A program made the translations under genes and the position numbers. 64,000 nucleotides of DNA, from the NCBI GenBank assembly GCA_945882415.1, contig CAMCWC010000002.1, positions 303,815-367,814 of the forward strand, written 5' to 3'. This document shows, piece after piece, positions 8,416-18,763 of the stretch (positions within the stretch are counted from its first letter, which is position 1; each line of letters opens with the position of its first letter). This stretch comes from Chthonomonas calidirosea (GTDB lineage: Bacteria; Armatimonadota; Fimbriimonadia; Fimbriimonadales; Fimbriimonadaceae). Below the pieces are notes generated by a model. The model had not been told where the DNA came from. It saw nothing but the letters and a program-made list of their open reading frames with translations, and searched no databases.

Positions 8416-9552
8416 CTAGCTCGCTTCTGGTGCAGCGTTAAGAATTCGACCAGAAAAGAGGGGCACCAGCGCAATCAAGAGCGCCACAACGCCGAGAGTC
8501 GGAGCCAGACCAATGCCTTTGGCCAAGAATCCGATCAGCGCCGGTCCGACTAAGATGCCCGCATACCCTAGCGTAGTGATGGCCGCAATGGCAAGGTTCG
8601 GTGGCATTTGCTTCTGTTTTCCGGCGGCGGTAAAGAGGACCGGAACCACGTTTGACGCGCCCAGTCCGACCATTCCAAAACCCACAATTGCGACCCAACC
8701 GTTCGGCGCCGTCGCAGCAATCATGAATCCGATCGCCGCCAGCAGCCCTCCGCCAATGAGGATGGTTCGGCTCCCCAGCATCGCCACGATCCGGTCCCCG
8801 GTGAGCCGGCCAATGCTCATGGTGGCCGCAAAGGCGGCATAGCCGTAACCGGCCTGACTTTCGTTCAAGCGATGCCGCTCGCTTAACAACACGCCGCTCC
8901 AATCGAGCGTTGAACCTTCGGAAAGGAACATCACGAAGCACATGAAGCCGATCAGGAGCACGGTCCCTTTCGGAAACGCAAACACCGGCGCCTCCGAACT
9001 TCCGCCCTGCGTCAGCAGCCCCGGCCTCGCCAGCGCGATGATCAACGCACTCACGCACGCCATTCCGAACATCAGGCCAGATGGAGCGAGCTTGAAGCCA
9101 AGGAGCAACGATGCCAAGCCCGCCCCGAAGATTCCTCCGACGCTGTACAGGCCATGGAACCCAGACATCATCGGCCGACCTTCTTCTTGCTCAACAAGGC
9201 TCGCCTGAATGTTCATCACCACATCAAGCGTCCCGATCCCAGCTCCAAAGAACAACAGCGCCGCTCCGATGCCAATCGGCGATGTGAAGGTCCCGAGTGC
9301 CGGCATGACCAGGCAAACCACCGTGGCCGCAACCGAGATCACCCGCCGACAACCAAACCGAGCCGCCCACCCGCCAGATAGCGGCATGGCAATCAGGGAC
9401 CCCAGCCCAAGACAAAGCAGAATCAGCCCCAGCTCCGCCTCCCCCATCCCTGCCCCACGAGACTTCACCACCGGCACCAAAGGCGCCCAAGAAGCCACCG
9501 AAAACCCGACCATCAAAAACACAAGTCGAGTTGCAACGGCGGGAGAAATCAT
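8416..9552 (-). CDS. Major facilitator superfamily transporter (YbjJ-like)
   Basis: About 378 residues with 12 predicted membrane segments. I chose the ATG at 9552 over a TTG 15 bp upstream. It carries MFS loop motifs (GGWAARFGCRRV between helices 2 and 3; GRLTGDRIVAMLGSR in the second half) and the central FHGLYSVGG segment seen in the YbjJ/fucose-permease-like subgroup. Substrate cannot be read from sequence; a sugar or drug are both possible. It begins 17 bp after the stop of the helicase gene and ends 57 bp before the GH53 start, all on the same strand. Confidence 0.85.
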   Translation of the reverse strand: MISPAVATRLVFLMVGFSVASWAPLVPVVKSRGAGMGEAELGLILLCLGLGSLIAMPLSGGWAARFGCRRVISVAATVVCLVMPALGTFTSPIGIGAALLFFGAGIGTLDVVMNIQASLVEQEEGRPMMSGFHGLYSVGGIFGAGLASLLLGFKLAPSGLMFGMACVSALIIALARPGLLTQGGSSEAPVFAFPKGTVLLIGFMCFVMFLSEGSTLDWSGVLLSERHRLNESQAGYGYAAFAATMSIGRLTGDRIVAMLGSRTILIGGGLLAAIGFMIAATAPNGWVAIVGFGMVGLGASNVVPVLFTAAGKQKQMPPNLAIAAITTLGYAGILVGPALIGFLAKGIGLAPTLGVVALLIALVPLFSGRILNAAPEAS

Positions 9553-9568
9553 AAGACCAGACCGCAAG

Positions 9569-12532
9569 CTACCCGGATGCAGCCTTAAAGCGAACCCAAG
9601 TGTGGTCGGCTACCGGGGTTTCAAGCTCCCATACGAGCTTTATCGGGCGCTCACCCTGATGGGAAATTGGGTTGGCAAATCCAACGCAGGTGAATGGCAC
9701 CGGTCCCACGCCTCCAAAGCTAGCCTTCTCGCTCCGAACAAAGAAAAGATGCCGCCCGATGCCGAGGATGAGTCGTTGTCCAGTGGCTGAATGCGCCGAT
9801 GTTGTCGACTGACTCTCCCAGTGAAGCGTTTTAGGATCAACAAAGTAGTCCTGGTACATCGTGGATGGCGAGAAGTTCCGCTCCGTTTTCTTAAGTGTAA
9901 CAAGATGGATATCTAGCCCAGCCTCGCGCACGTAAAACGTGCCTTGGCGCATGGATTCCGGATTGTCGCGGAACGGTGCCACGATCTCGTCGCGGGAATA
10001 CTCCATACCGACTACAAAAGGAAGGTCTGCCGCCAGAGCCGGCCGATGCAATGCGTATGTCGCAAGGTAATCCAAGAGTTCGAGCATCTCTCGCCGAACC
10101 CTTGGCGTAATTTTCGAAACATCCATTGATCGTGATAAAGGGAAGGAGACCATCCGCGACCAAGCGGACTCCTGTGACTTGAGCAAGGCATCGCGGTAGT
10201 TTTCAATCCTTAGGGTGTCGTTCAAATGAATAAAGCTACTCACCCGCTTCACGGCTTCGTCCTCGGCGTTTTCGACGCCCGCGCTAACGAGCAAGTGGTG
10301 CAAAGAGTGCCCGCGGTAAAGATCTGAGAGCTCGACTCCTGACTCGCGAATGAAACTGGACACCGTGATCTCTTTGCCCGCGGCAACAAGACGACGAATC
10401 TCATCAATCATTGCCCGTTTGTTCGTCGGGATACCATTCTTTATCCCGTCGAGAATATGGTTCTGAGTCTCTTTGTCTAGCCTAATGTTGCATCCAGCGG
10501 GCAACTGGGGAAACTCATCAGTGATTGCTCGCTGCAGCTCCATCCGAGTCTGGCCCGTGATGGCTCGATAACGCAAATCCCACCGAAACTTCCGATTCTG
10601 CTTACCAACGAAGTCGAGCACGGTTAGCGCGCCCTTGTCAGCGTGCTTTCGCAGTCCTCGACCGAGCTGCTGGATGAACACCGTCGAACTCTCGGTAGGG
10701 CGCAAAAAGAGAACGGTGTTGATTTCGGGCACGTCAATACCCTCGTTGAAGAGATCGACCGTGCACACGATTTGGATCTCGCCGTTCCGAAATTGGGACA
10801 TGATCCGATCTCGATCCTCCGCCGAGCGTCCGGAGTGCAACGCTACGGCATTGTAACCAGCCGAGACAAACTGCTTTGCCATGTAATCAGCGTGACGAAT
10901 CGTGGCGCAAAAGGCCACGGCACGAAGTCCATCAAGTTCCGGGGCTTTCTCCTGCAGCTCGTGAAGGATGATCCGAACTCGTTCATCGCCTCGTTCAATA
11001 AACTCCTTCTCTAACTCGGAATCTACATACTTTCCGCTGATAAAGCCTGCGCTACTTAGGTTTGTCTTATCGTCAATCCCATAGTAGTGAAATGGGCACA
11101 GCAAGTTTCGCTCCAGTGCATGCCAGAGTCGCAATTCAAAAGTTGGAACACCAAATCGATCAATCACCGATCTGCCATCAGTTCTCTCGGGAGTAGCCGT
11201 TAAGCCGAGCAACTGCGACGGCCGAAAATGGTCTAGTAGTCGCTGGTAGGTCCGTGCTTCAGCATGGTGGAATTCGTCGACAATGATAACGTCAAAGTGA
11301 TCTGCCGAAAACTCACTAAGCCTCTTTTCGCTGAAAGACTGAATCGAGGCAAATACATACTTCCAGTTGTCTGCCTTGTCCTGCCCGACGTTCAGTTCGC
11401 CAAAATCTTTATCGCGCATAACCGCGCGAAAGGCTCCTAGCGACTGCTCCAAAATGTCGCCCCGGTGCGCAACAAACAGAAGCTTAAGTCGTCCTTTCGC
11501 AGCCTCGCACAACCGCTTGTAGTCAAATGCGGCAAGAAGTGTCTTTCCTGTACCGGTCGCAGCAACGATAAGATTCTCCTTCCGACCCTCAAGCCGTGCG
11601 TACTGAAGTTCGGCGAGTGCCTCCGCCTGATGAGGATGCGGCACGAGGTCAGCAAAGAACATCGCTTCGGACGTACTGCTTCGTTGAGCCCTTAGCGAGA
11701 GGGTCAAGCGTTCGGTGTCTCTCGCCGGATCAAAATCCTCAAACTGCGGATCGTGCCACAGACGCTCAAAAGTACTCTTTAGCCCTTCAAAAAGCTGCGG
11801 CGATTCGATTGCGCTCACTCGGACATTCCATTCAAGACCATCGACAAGCGCGTTTGGCGAGATATTCGATGAGCCAATCGTCGCGGTGTTGGCCCCCGAG
11901 TCCCGGTGGAAAATCCAGGCTTTAGCGTGCAGGCTCGTCTTTTGATCTCGACTTTCGTACGCGATTTTTACGCTCGCATTGGTTTCTGCAATCCTGACCA
12001 ATGCTCGCGTGTGCGTTCCGCCGAGATAAGTCGTCGTCACGACACGTAGTCGACTTCCAAGTTCCTGGAGCTCTCTGAAGATCAGGTTCAGCCCCGCAAC
12101 GCCAATAAACGGACAGATGACGTCGACGCGATCTGCCGAAGCTAGTTCCTTACGGAGGATGTGCGCGTAATTGACCTTGCTTTCGTTTGTAACGAGTGCG
12201 TTGTGTGAAAGCGGAATTTCCGGAAGGGCGACCGTACCTTGCTTCTTTTTAACCGCGGCAAGCACGCATGCCTCAATCAGCTCATCTTTGCCAAGTTGCT
12301 GAATCGCTCGTACCGTTTGCGAGATTGCTTGATCCACGTCATCCGTGAATCTCAGCTGCTCCCGCGTGCGAAGCAGAATCTCCCTTGCCAGGTACTCCGC
12401 GAGATCCCCGAGTTCCAGGGAATGCACGACCGCTTCAAGATCCGACGGAAGCGCTTCAATTTTCGCCCGCACAGTGTCGGTTACTAATAGATCGTAGACT
12501 CCCTTAACTAGCGACATCGAAGCCGGCAGCAT
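9569..12532 (-). CDS. PLD-nuclease / superfamily 2 helicase / DUF3427 protein
   Basis: A 987-residue multidomain protein. Residues ~115-260 are a phospholipase D-like domain with one HxK motif (LHAKAWIFHR, His202/Lys204) and GSSNIS. Residues ~295-660 are an SF2 helicase: Walker A AATGTGKT (~325-331), DEFHH (~419-423) in place of DEAD, motif III LTATPERTDG, and motif VI QQLGRGLRKH. The C-terminal ~300 residues match what I remember as DUF3427. Proteins of this layout occur singly in many bacteria and have been suspected of a role in foreign-DNA handling. The start could be this ATG or the ATG five codons later. Codon use looks like its neighbours. Confidence 0.85.
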   Translation of the reverse strand: MLPASMSLVKGVYDLLVTDTVRAKIEALPSDLEAVVHSLELGDLAEYLAREILLRTREQLRFTDDVDQAISQTVRAIQQLGKDELIEACVLAAVKKKQGTVALPEIPLSHNALVTNESKVNYAHILRKELASADRVDVICPFIGVAGLNLIFRELQELGSRLRVVTTTYLGGTHTRALVRIAETNASVKIAYESRDQKTSLHAKAWIFHRDSGANTATIGSSNISPNALVDGLEWNVRVSAIESPQLFEGLKSTFERLWHDPQFEDFDPARDTERLTLSLRAQRSSTSEAMFFADLVPHPHQAEALAELQYARLEGRKENLIVAATGTGKTLLAAFDYKRLCEAAKGRLKLLFVAHRGDILEQSLGAFRAVMRDKDFGELNVGQDKADNWKYVFASIQSFSEKRLSEFSADHFDVIIVDEFHHAEARTYQRLLDHFRPSQLLGLTATPERTDGRSVIDRFGVPTFELRLWHALERNLLCPFHYYGIDDKTNLSSAGFISGKYVDSELEKEFIERGDERVRIILHELQEKAPELDGLRAVAFCATIRHADYMAKQFVSAGYNAVALHSGRSAEDRDRIMSQFRNGEIQIVCTVDLFNEGIDVPEINTVLFLRPTESSTVFIQQLGRGLRKHADKGALTVLDFVGKQNRKFRWDLRYRAITGQTRMELQRAITDEFPQLPAGCNIRLDKETQNHILDGIKNGIPTNKRAMIDEIRRLVAAGKEITVSSFIRESGVELSDLYRGHSLHHLLVSAGVENAEDEAVKRVSSFIHLNDTLRIENYRDALLKSQESAWSRMVSFPLSRSMDVSKITPRVRREMLELLDYLATYALHRPALAADLPFVVGMEYSRDEIVAPFRDNPESMRQGTFYVREAGLDIHLVTLKKTERNFSPSTMYQDYFVDPKTLHWESQSTTSAHSATGQRLILGIGRHLFFVRSEKASFGGVGPVPFTCVGFANPISHQGERPIKLVWELETPVADHTWVRFKAASG

Positions 12533-12659
12533 ACCAAGCGATCATGAGGTCGCGAATCACTAGCAAGTTTTATGCTGACCACGACAACGCCTTCCGGTCG
12601 GCGGATAACGTTTCGTCCAGTACCTTAATCAGCGGATCGATTCGCGCATAACCTTGCGC

Positions 12660-13004
12660 TCAGCCCTCATTTTGAAACCGAGCCGCTCGACGGTTCCAGC
12701 TTCGCCGGTAGATGCTTGCCGAGTAGGACGCCATCGCAGTCGCGACCACTACGACGAATCCAACGACCGAGAGAATATCTGCCGCATTCCGAAAGTCAGA
12801 AAGTGAGTCGGACATCGTGAACGCAAGGACCACCAGAAGCACCGTCAGAACTCCGGCAAAGATAGCGAAGTTGAATCGGAAGATCATCGCAATGACCCAG
12901 CGGGGCAGCTTTTCCGATTCCGCCGGTTTTGGCCGACCGATCCGCAGCCAGATCGCCTCATCATCCATCTGCGCCAAGCACTTGGCCTCCCATGCGTCTC
13001 CCAT
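12660..13004 (-). CDS. Small two-TM membrane protein, unknown function
   Basis: A 114-residue ORF with two hydrophobic segments (FNFAIFAGVLTVLLVVLAF and ADILSVVGFVVVVATAMASY) flanked by basic residues, ending in a basic tail (RRSWNRRAARF). The N-terminal 35 residues are soluble and Trp-rich (WEAKCLAQMDDEAIWLRIGR). I do not recognise the family. It diverges from the methyltransferase gene by 37 bp. The membrane pattern makes a real gene likely, although its length alone is not conclusive. Confidence 0.55.
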   Translation of the reverse strand: MGDAWEAKCLAQMDDEAIWLRIGRPKPAESEKLPRWVIAMIFRFNFAIFAGVLTVLLVVLAFTMSDSLSDFRNAADILSVVGFVVVVATAMASYSASIYRRSWNRRAARFQNEG

Positions 13005-13041
13005 TCTGGCCCCAGACTACCGAAGTCATACTCAGAGCACC

Positions 13042-13794
13042 ATGTCAAACATCGCCTGGAACGCTGACGACTACAACCGTAATGCGCGCTTCGTCAGTGA
13101 CTACGGTCACCAAGTTGCCGACCTTCTAGGTGACATCCGCGGACTTGGAGTGCTAGATCTGGGGTGCGGAGACGGCCCACTGACGAAGGAACTCGAGAAC
13201 CGCGGCGCCGATGTCATCGGCGTCGACGCGAGCCCGACGATGATTGAAAAGGCGAAAGAGCTTGGGCTAAACGTCGCCGTGATGGACGCGCGGGAACTCA
13301 CCTTCGACAACGAGTTTGACGCGGTCTTCTCGAACGCCACGTTGCACTGGGTAAAGCCTCCCGAACTGGCCGTCGCAGGCGTTGCCCGAGCCTTGAAACC
13401 CGGCGGAATCTTTGTCGCCGAAATGGGAGGTCACGGCAACGTAGCCGCTATTGTCACCGCGCTGATCGCCGCCACCCGCCTTCACGGGCTACCCGAATTC
13501 GAAAGCCCCTGGTACTACCCAACGCCTGGCGAGTATGGCCAGCTACTTATCGAGCATGGGTTCGAAATCGAATCCATCGCCCTCATCCCACGTCCGACGC
13601 CGTTGCCCACGGGGATGCTTGGCTGGCTCAAAACTTTTGCCCAAACTAGCCTTGCCGAGTTTCGCCAAGAGTCCGTGGCAACCGTTCTCGACACGGCCGT
13701 TGAACTTTTGAAGCCGAGCCTTTGCGATAGCGCCGGAAACTGGACCGCCGACTACATCCGATTGAGGTTCCGAGCAAAAAAGATCACGTCGTGA
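13042..13794 (+). CDS. Class I SAM-dependent methyltransferase
   Basis: A 250-residue protein starting at ATG 13042; an open frame extends upstream, but it covers the divergent membrane-protein gene and has no methyltransferase features. The SAM-binding motif I is VLDLGCGDGPLTKEL (around residues 32-47), followed by GVDASPTMIEKAK (motif II), MDARELTFDNEFDAVFSNATLHW (motif IV region) and LKPGGIF (post-I motif). It resembles the UbiE/trans-aconitate methyltransferase group. Substrate unknown. A -10-like CATACT lies 9 nt before the ATG. The stop codon sits inside a terminator-like hairpin. Confidence 0.88.
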   Translation: MSNIAWNADDYNRNARFVSDYGHQVADLLGDIRGLGVLDLGCGDGPLTKELENRGADVIGVDASPTMIEKAKELGLNVAVMDARELTFDNEFDAVFSNATLHWVKPPELAVAGVARALKPGGIFVAEMGGHGNVAAIVTALIAATRLHGLPEFESPWYYPTPGEYGQLLIEHGFEIESIALIPRPTPLPTGMLGWLKTFAQTSLAEFRQESVATVLDTAVELLKPSLCDSAGNWTADYIRLRFRAKKITS

Positions 13795-13811
13795 GGACTA
13801 ACCTCACGACG
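13787..13811. terminator. Bidirectional terminator-like hairpin
   Basis: Perfect 10-bp inverted repeat: CGTCGTGAGG (13787-13796) and CCTCACGACG (13802-13811), loop ACTAA. It overlaps the methyltransferase stop codon (TGA 13792-13794) and lies 14 bp before the katG stop on the other strand, so it sits exactly between two convergent genes. No T-tract follows. Confidence 0.6.
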
Positions 13812-13825
13812 CGATCGCAACCGGT

Positions 13826-16072
<2,247 letters not shown>

Positions 16073-16074
16073 TC

Positions 16075-16091
16075 ACACCCTTGAAAGGTGT
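16075..16091. promoter_or_regulatory. Imperfect palindrome upstream of katG
   Basis: ACACCCTTGAAAGGTGT matches its own reverse complement at 14 of 17 positions and lies 39-55 bp upstream of the katG start codon. It could be an operator for a peroxide-responsive repressor or activator. It does not match the PerR or OxyR consensus that I know. Confidence 0.25.
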
Positions 16092-16162
16092 AAAGCCATG
16101 AGTGTCTACGAACCAAACCACGTCACCCTCATCTCCATTTTGGCCGGAAAACTGGCGCCCAC

Positions 16163-16192
16163 TTGACGCATCAAACGCGATCGGTCTAATAT
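16163..16192 (+). promoter_or_regulatory. Sigma-70 promoter of the AHSA1-arsR operon
   Basis: -35 TTGACG (16163-16168), 18-bp spacer, -10 TAATAT (16187-16192). The expected transcription start (about 7 nt later) is 2-3 nt before the ATG at 16202, so the mRNA would be essentially leaderless. No Shine-Dalgarno is present. Confidence 0.6.
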
Positions 16193-16212
16193 GCAACTGA
16201 TATGTTGCATAT
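16189..16212. promoter_or_regulatory. Inverted-repeat operator over -10 and start codon
   Basis: ATATGCAAC (16189-16197), a 6-bp spacer, then GTTGCATAT (16204-16212): perfect 9-bp arms. It covers the end of the -10 box and the ATG of the first gene. Likely the binding site for the ArsR-type repressor encoded second in the operon, giving autorepression. Confidence 0.55.
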
Positions 16213-16645
16213 CTCCGATACGATAGAGCGCACTCTCGTCCTTCCCGCTACCAGATCGACCGTCTGGCAGAAGTCATTCGCCACGCCGGAGGCACTGGCG
16301 TCGTGGTTTCCGGAGCGAATTGATGGCACTTTTGAACTCGGAGGAACCTACACCATGATCTGGGGCGAGTTCCACTGCCAGTGCCGACTCGTCGAGCACA
16401 TCGAGTCCGAGAGCTTTGTCTACCAGTGGCACCCCGGCGCGGCTTGCGAGATCTCCAAATACCCAGAAGACCAGCTTTCAACCGTTCGCTTCACCCTAAG
16501 CGATCATCCCGAAGGCACCCAAGTGCTCATGGTCGAATCCGGCTTTATGCGGATTCCGGAAGATCGACGAGTGAACGCCTTCACCGAGAACAATGGCGGC
16601 TGGGACTCCGAACTGCCAAAATTGCAAAAGGCACACGCAATTTGA
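16202..16645 (+). CDS. AHSA1/SRPBCC-domain protein
   Basis: A 147-residue START/Bet v1-like protein of the AHSA1 (activator of Hsp90 ATPase homolog) group: IERTLVLPATRSTVW at the start, FATPEALASWFPERIDGTFELGG, then the C-terminal helix NGGWDSELPKLQ. Such proteins bind hydrophobic small ligands; the ligand is unknown. The start codon lies inside a palindromic operator and has no ribosome binding site. The stop overlaps the start of the ArsR gene by 4 bp, so the pair is translationally coupled. Confidence 0.85.
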   Translation: MLHISDTIERTLVLPATRSTVWQKSFATPEALASWFPERIDGTFELGGTYTMIWGEFHCQCRLVEHIESESFVYQWHPGAACEISKYPEDQLSTVRFTLSDHPEGTQVLMVESGFMRIPEDRRVNAFTENNGGWDSELPKLQKAHAI

Positions 16646-16950
16646 CCACCCAAATCTTCTTCGCGCTCTCCGATCCGCACCGACAAGAAATCCTCCTCCG
16701 GCTCGCCCGGGGAGGACCCCAAACGACGTTAACCCTGCTCAAAGGGATCGGCGCAACGCGCCAAGGTGCAACGCGTCATCTCTCGATTTTGGAAGAAGCC
16801 GGGTTGGTGAAGAGCGAAAAGCGCGGAAGAGAGATCATTCGGGAGTTCAATCCCGAAGCCGTGACCTTGGCCCAGCAGTGGTTCGCCGACCTTGAACATG
16901 CCTGGGATTCGCGGCTAGACCGGCTGAGACAGCAGTACGAGCAGGAGTAG
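16642..16950 (+). CDS. ArsR-family repressor (TTG start)
   Basis: A 102-residue winged-helix regulator. The TTG at 16642 (TTGA overlapping the AHSA1 stop) is the right start: homology begins immediately (TTQIFFALSDPHRQEILLRL), and the same frame further upstream encodes nothing family-like. The recognition helix region is GATRQGATRHLSILEEAGLV, and the wing is VKSEKRGREIIREF. No Cys-rich metal site is seen, so it belongs to the metal-independent SdpR-like group that pairs with AHSA1 proteins. It probably represses its own operon through the palindrome at 16189-16212. Confidence 0.85.
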   Translation: MTTQIFFALSDPHRQEILLRLARGGPQTTLTLLKGIGATRQGATRHLSILEEAGLVKSEKRGREIIREFNPEAVTLAQQWFADLEHAWDSRLDRLRQQYEQE

Positions 16951-17073
16951 CGGAGATCACCAAACAAACAAAATCCCTTCAGCCAAGCTAAGACAGGCTG
17001 GGCAGCCAACCAACAAAAGTAGATTCGGCAATCCTCCCGGAGTAAAGAACCGTCCGTGGAAATGGCTTGGGTG

Positions 17074-17079
17074 TAAAGT
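17074..17079 (+). promoter_or_regulatory. -10-like box of metal-efflux operon
   Basis: TAAAGT, 7 nt before the GTG at 17087. The spacing fits a leaderless transcript, the same arrangement seen at several other genes in this window. No convincing -35 is present. Confidence 0.3.
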
Positions 17080-17086
17080 GGATAGC

Positions 17087-17524
17087 GTGAAGCGCGTAGC
17101 GATGCTCCTAATATGGGTGCTCTTGTTTGGCCAGGCCCACCTGTGCCAAGCCGCCTACGAGCTGCCGGACGGGCAAAAGTGTGCCGTCTGTCCGCAACTG
17201 ATTGACCCGACAGAATCTGAGCCTCACTTCGAAGCCGAAACGGTCAAGAGCAGCCATGGCGATTGCCACGACTGTTGTGAGTTGGACTCGTGCGAAGATC
17301 ATGGCCGAGCGGAACAAAGCAAAAGTCAGGCGTCGTTCGAGTTCATCGACGTTCCCCTTCCGCTAAGGCAGATCCAATTCCAGCGATTCTACGTGAATCG
17401 GAGTCAACCGGTGTACGTGGCGTCTGCCCCTGCCACCGGCCCCCCGAGTCCGCACTCCTCCCGTGCTCCACCAGAAAACACGAATCGAATCCGTCCGCTG
17501 GACGCAAGATCGTGCCCTTTCTAA
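17087..17524 (+). CDS. Cys-rich exported protein preceding the Czc-type efflux operon
   Basis: About 145 residues. I prefer the GTG at 17087 because it gives a compact signal peptide (MKRVAMLLIWVLLFGQAHLC) and is 7 nt from a -10-like box; a GTG 9 bp upstream is also possible. The mature part has CAVCPQ, then CHDCCELDSCEDHG, a dense Cys/His/Asp cluster suited to binding metal. The C-terminal half is Pro/Arg-rich and featureless. It ends 45 bp before the outer-membrane component of a heavy-metal RND system, so it is probably part of that operon as a metal-binding accessory. No family recognised. Confidence 0.6.
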   Translation: MKRVAMLLIWVLLFGQAHLCQAAYELPDGQKCAVCPQLIDPTESEPHFEAETVKSSHGDCHDCCELDSCEDHGRAEQSKSQASFEFIDVPLPLRQIQFQRFYVNRSQPVYVASAPATGPPSPHSSRAPPENTNRIRPLDARSCPF

Positions 17525-17569
17525 GTCGTCGCTTTCTTGCTCCAGCCACACCCCCGTGTGGAGCAATCA

Positions 17570-18763
17570 ATGGAAGTTTTACATCTCATATCGATCGTAT
17601 TCGCGTTTTCGAGCCATGCTCAAGCGCCACTCAGCGCAAACGACGCGCTTAAACTTGCCGCGCAAAATCGGCCGGCTCTGAAGTCTGCAAAGCTTGGAAT
17701 TGAACAAGCAAGAGCGACATCCAAAGCGATGGGAGCCTATGCTCCGACCGTTTTTCTAGCCGGAGCTTCAAGTCGAAGCGAACTCGGTTCAAACGACCAA
17801 GACCTTCAAATTTCTCAGCCGCTCGACATTTTTGGACGACGTAAGGCCGGTCAACGAGCCGGCGAAGCGGGCATTGAGTTCTCACTCGCCGAATACGTCG
17901 CGCTGGCAACCGACCTTCAAAGTGACGTGCTCACCGCGTTTGCCGAGGCGGTCGCAAACCAACATCAAAAGGAGGTCGCGGCTGAGCTTCTGAAGATTTC
18001 AGAAGGGTTGCTCGTGGCAACGAAGCGTAGATTTGACGAAGGCAAGGTAGCCGAAACCCAAGTCACGCGAGCCTCAATCGAGTTTGAGCGAGCGAAGCAA
18101 TCGGCCGAACTGACGAGCGCAGACCTAAACGCATCCCTCCAAACCCTTTCGGGACTCCTCGGCACTGACGCGTCAGATCTCAAGATTGAATCAGACGCAA
18201 AAATCGAGCCGCTTGAAAACCCAGCGATTGACGGAAGGCCTGACCTATTGATCCTGAAGTCTCAAGTCCAGATCGCTGAGGCAGAAGCCGGATTGGCAAG
18301 GGTTTCCAACCGACCCGAGCTGAGTGCTCAGCTATTAAGGTCTCCTTGGAACAAGGAACCCGGCTACTTTGCGGGCAGGTTACAACTCAGTTGGGCACTG
18401 TTCGACCATGGCAAAGCTAAGAACGAAGCCAACGCGGCAAAGAAACGAGCAGAAGCCGCTCAAAAACTGCTTGAGGATGCAACCACCAGAGCCCGGGCGG
18501 AAGTAAAAGCCGCTCAGTTCGCCTTAAAACCCAGGCAAAGTCAAGTCGTACGGTACGAGGTGATTCTCGCATCGGCCAGAGATCTGGTCGCCAAATCTCA
18601 GAAGGGTTATTCCGAAGGGTTTGGAACCCAGATCGATGTGCTGGAGGCCACTCGCGCCCTGCGCGAAGTTGAACAGGAGTTGGTGGCTGCAAGGCAGCAG
18701 CTCTCGCTTGCCGTGATCGCCCAGTACCGCGCGTCGGGATACCTCGCGGAAGTGCTCAAGTGA
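17570..18763 (+). CDS. TolC-like outer-membrane efflux protein (CzcC-type)
   Basis: About 397 residues from the ATG at 17570, which has GGAG 6 nt upstream and is followed by a signal peptide (LHLISIVFAFSSHAQA). The two repeated outer-membrane-efflux domains are visible: helical repeats ending LQTLSGLLG in the first half and the RYEVILASARDLVAKSQKGYSEGF / QQLSLAVIAQYRASG pattern at the end. It forms the outer-membrane channel of a tripartite efflux pump. Its stop overlaps the adaptor's GTG start by 4 bp. Confidence 0.88.
   Translation: MEVLHLISIVFAFSSHAQAPLSANDALKLAAQNRPALKSAKLGIEQARATSKAMGAYAPTVFLAGASSRSELGSNDQDLQISQPLDIFGRRKAGQRAGEAGIEFSLAEYVALATDLQSDVLTAFAEAVANQHQKEVAAELLKISEGLLVATKRRFDEGKVAETQVTRASIEFERAKQSAELTSADLNASLQTLSGLLGTDASDLKIESDAKIEPLENPAIDGRPDLLILKSQVQIAEAEAGLARVSNRPELSAQLLRSPWNKEPGYFAGRLQLSWALFDHGKAKNEANAAKKRAEAAQKLLEDATTRARAEVKAAQFALKPRQSQVVRYEVILASARDLVAKSQKGYSEGFGTQIDVLEATRALREVEQELVAARQQLSLAVIAQYRASGYLAEVLK

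Noticed and set aside
7645..8553. 302-codon plus-strand frame opposite the GH53 gene
   Set aside because: Shadow of the GH53 gene and its upstream region; no family features and no start signal.
12817..13041. Upstream extension of the methyltransferase frame
   Set aside because: It overlaps the divergent membrane-protein gene, is rich in Arg/Ser, and the SAM-methyltransferase pattern begins right after the ATG at 13042.
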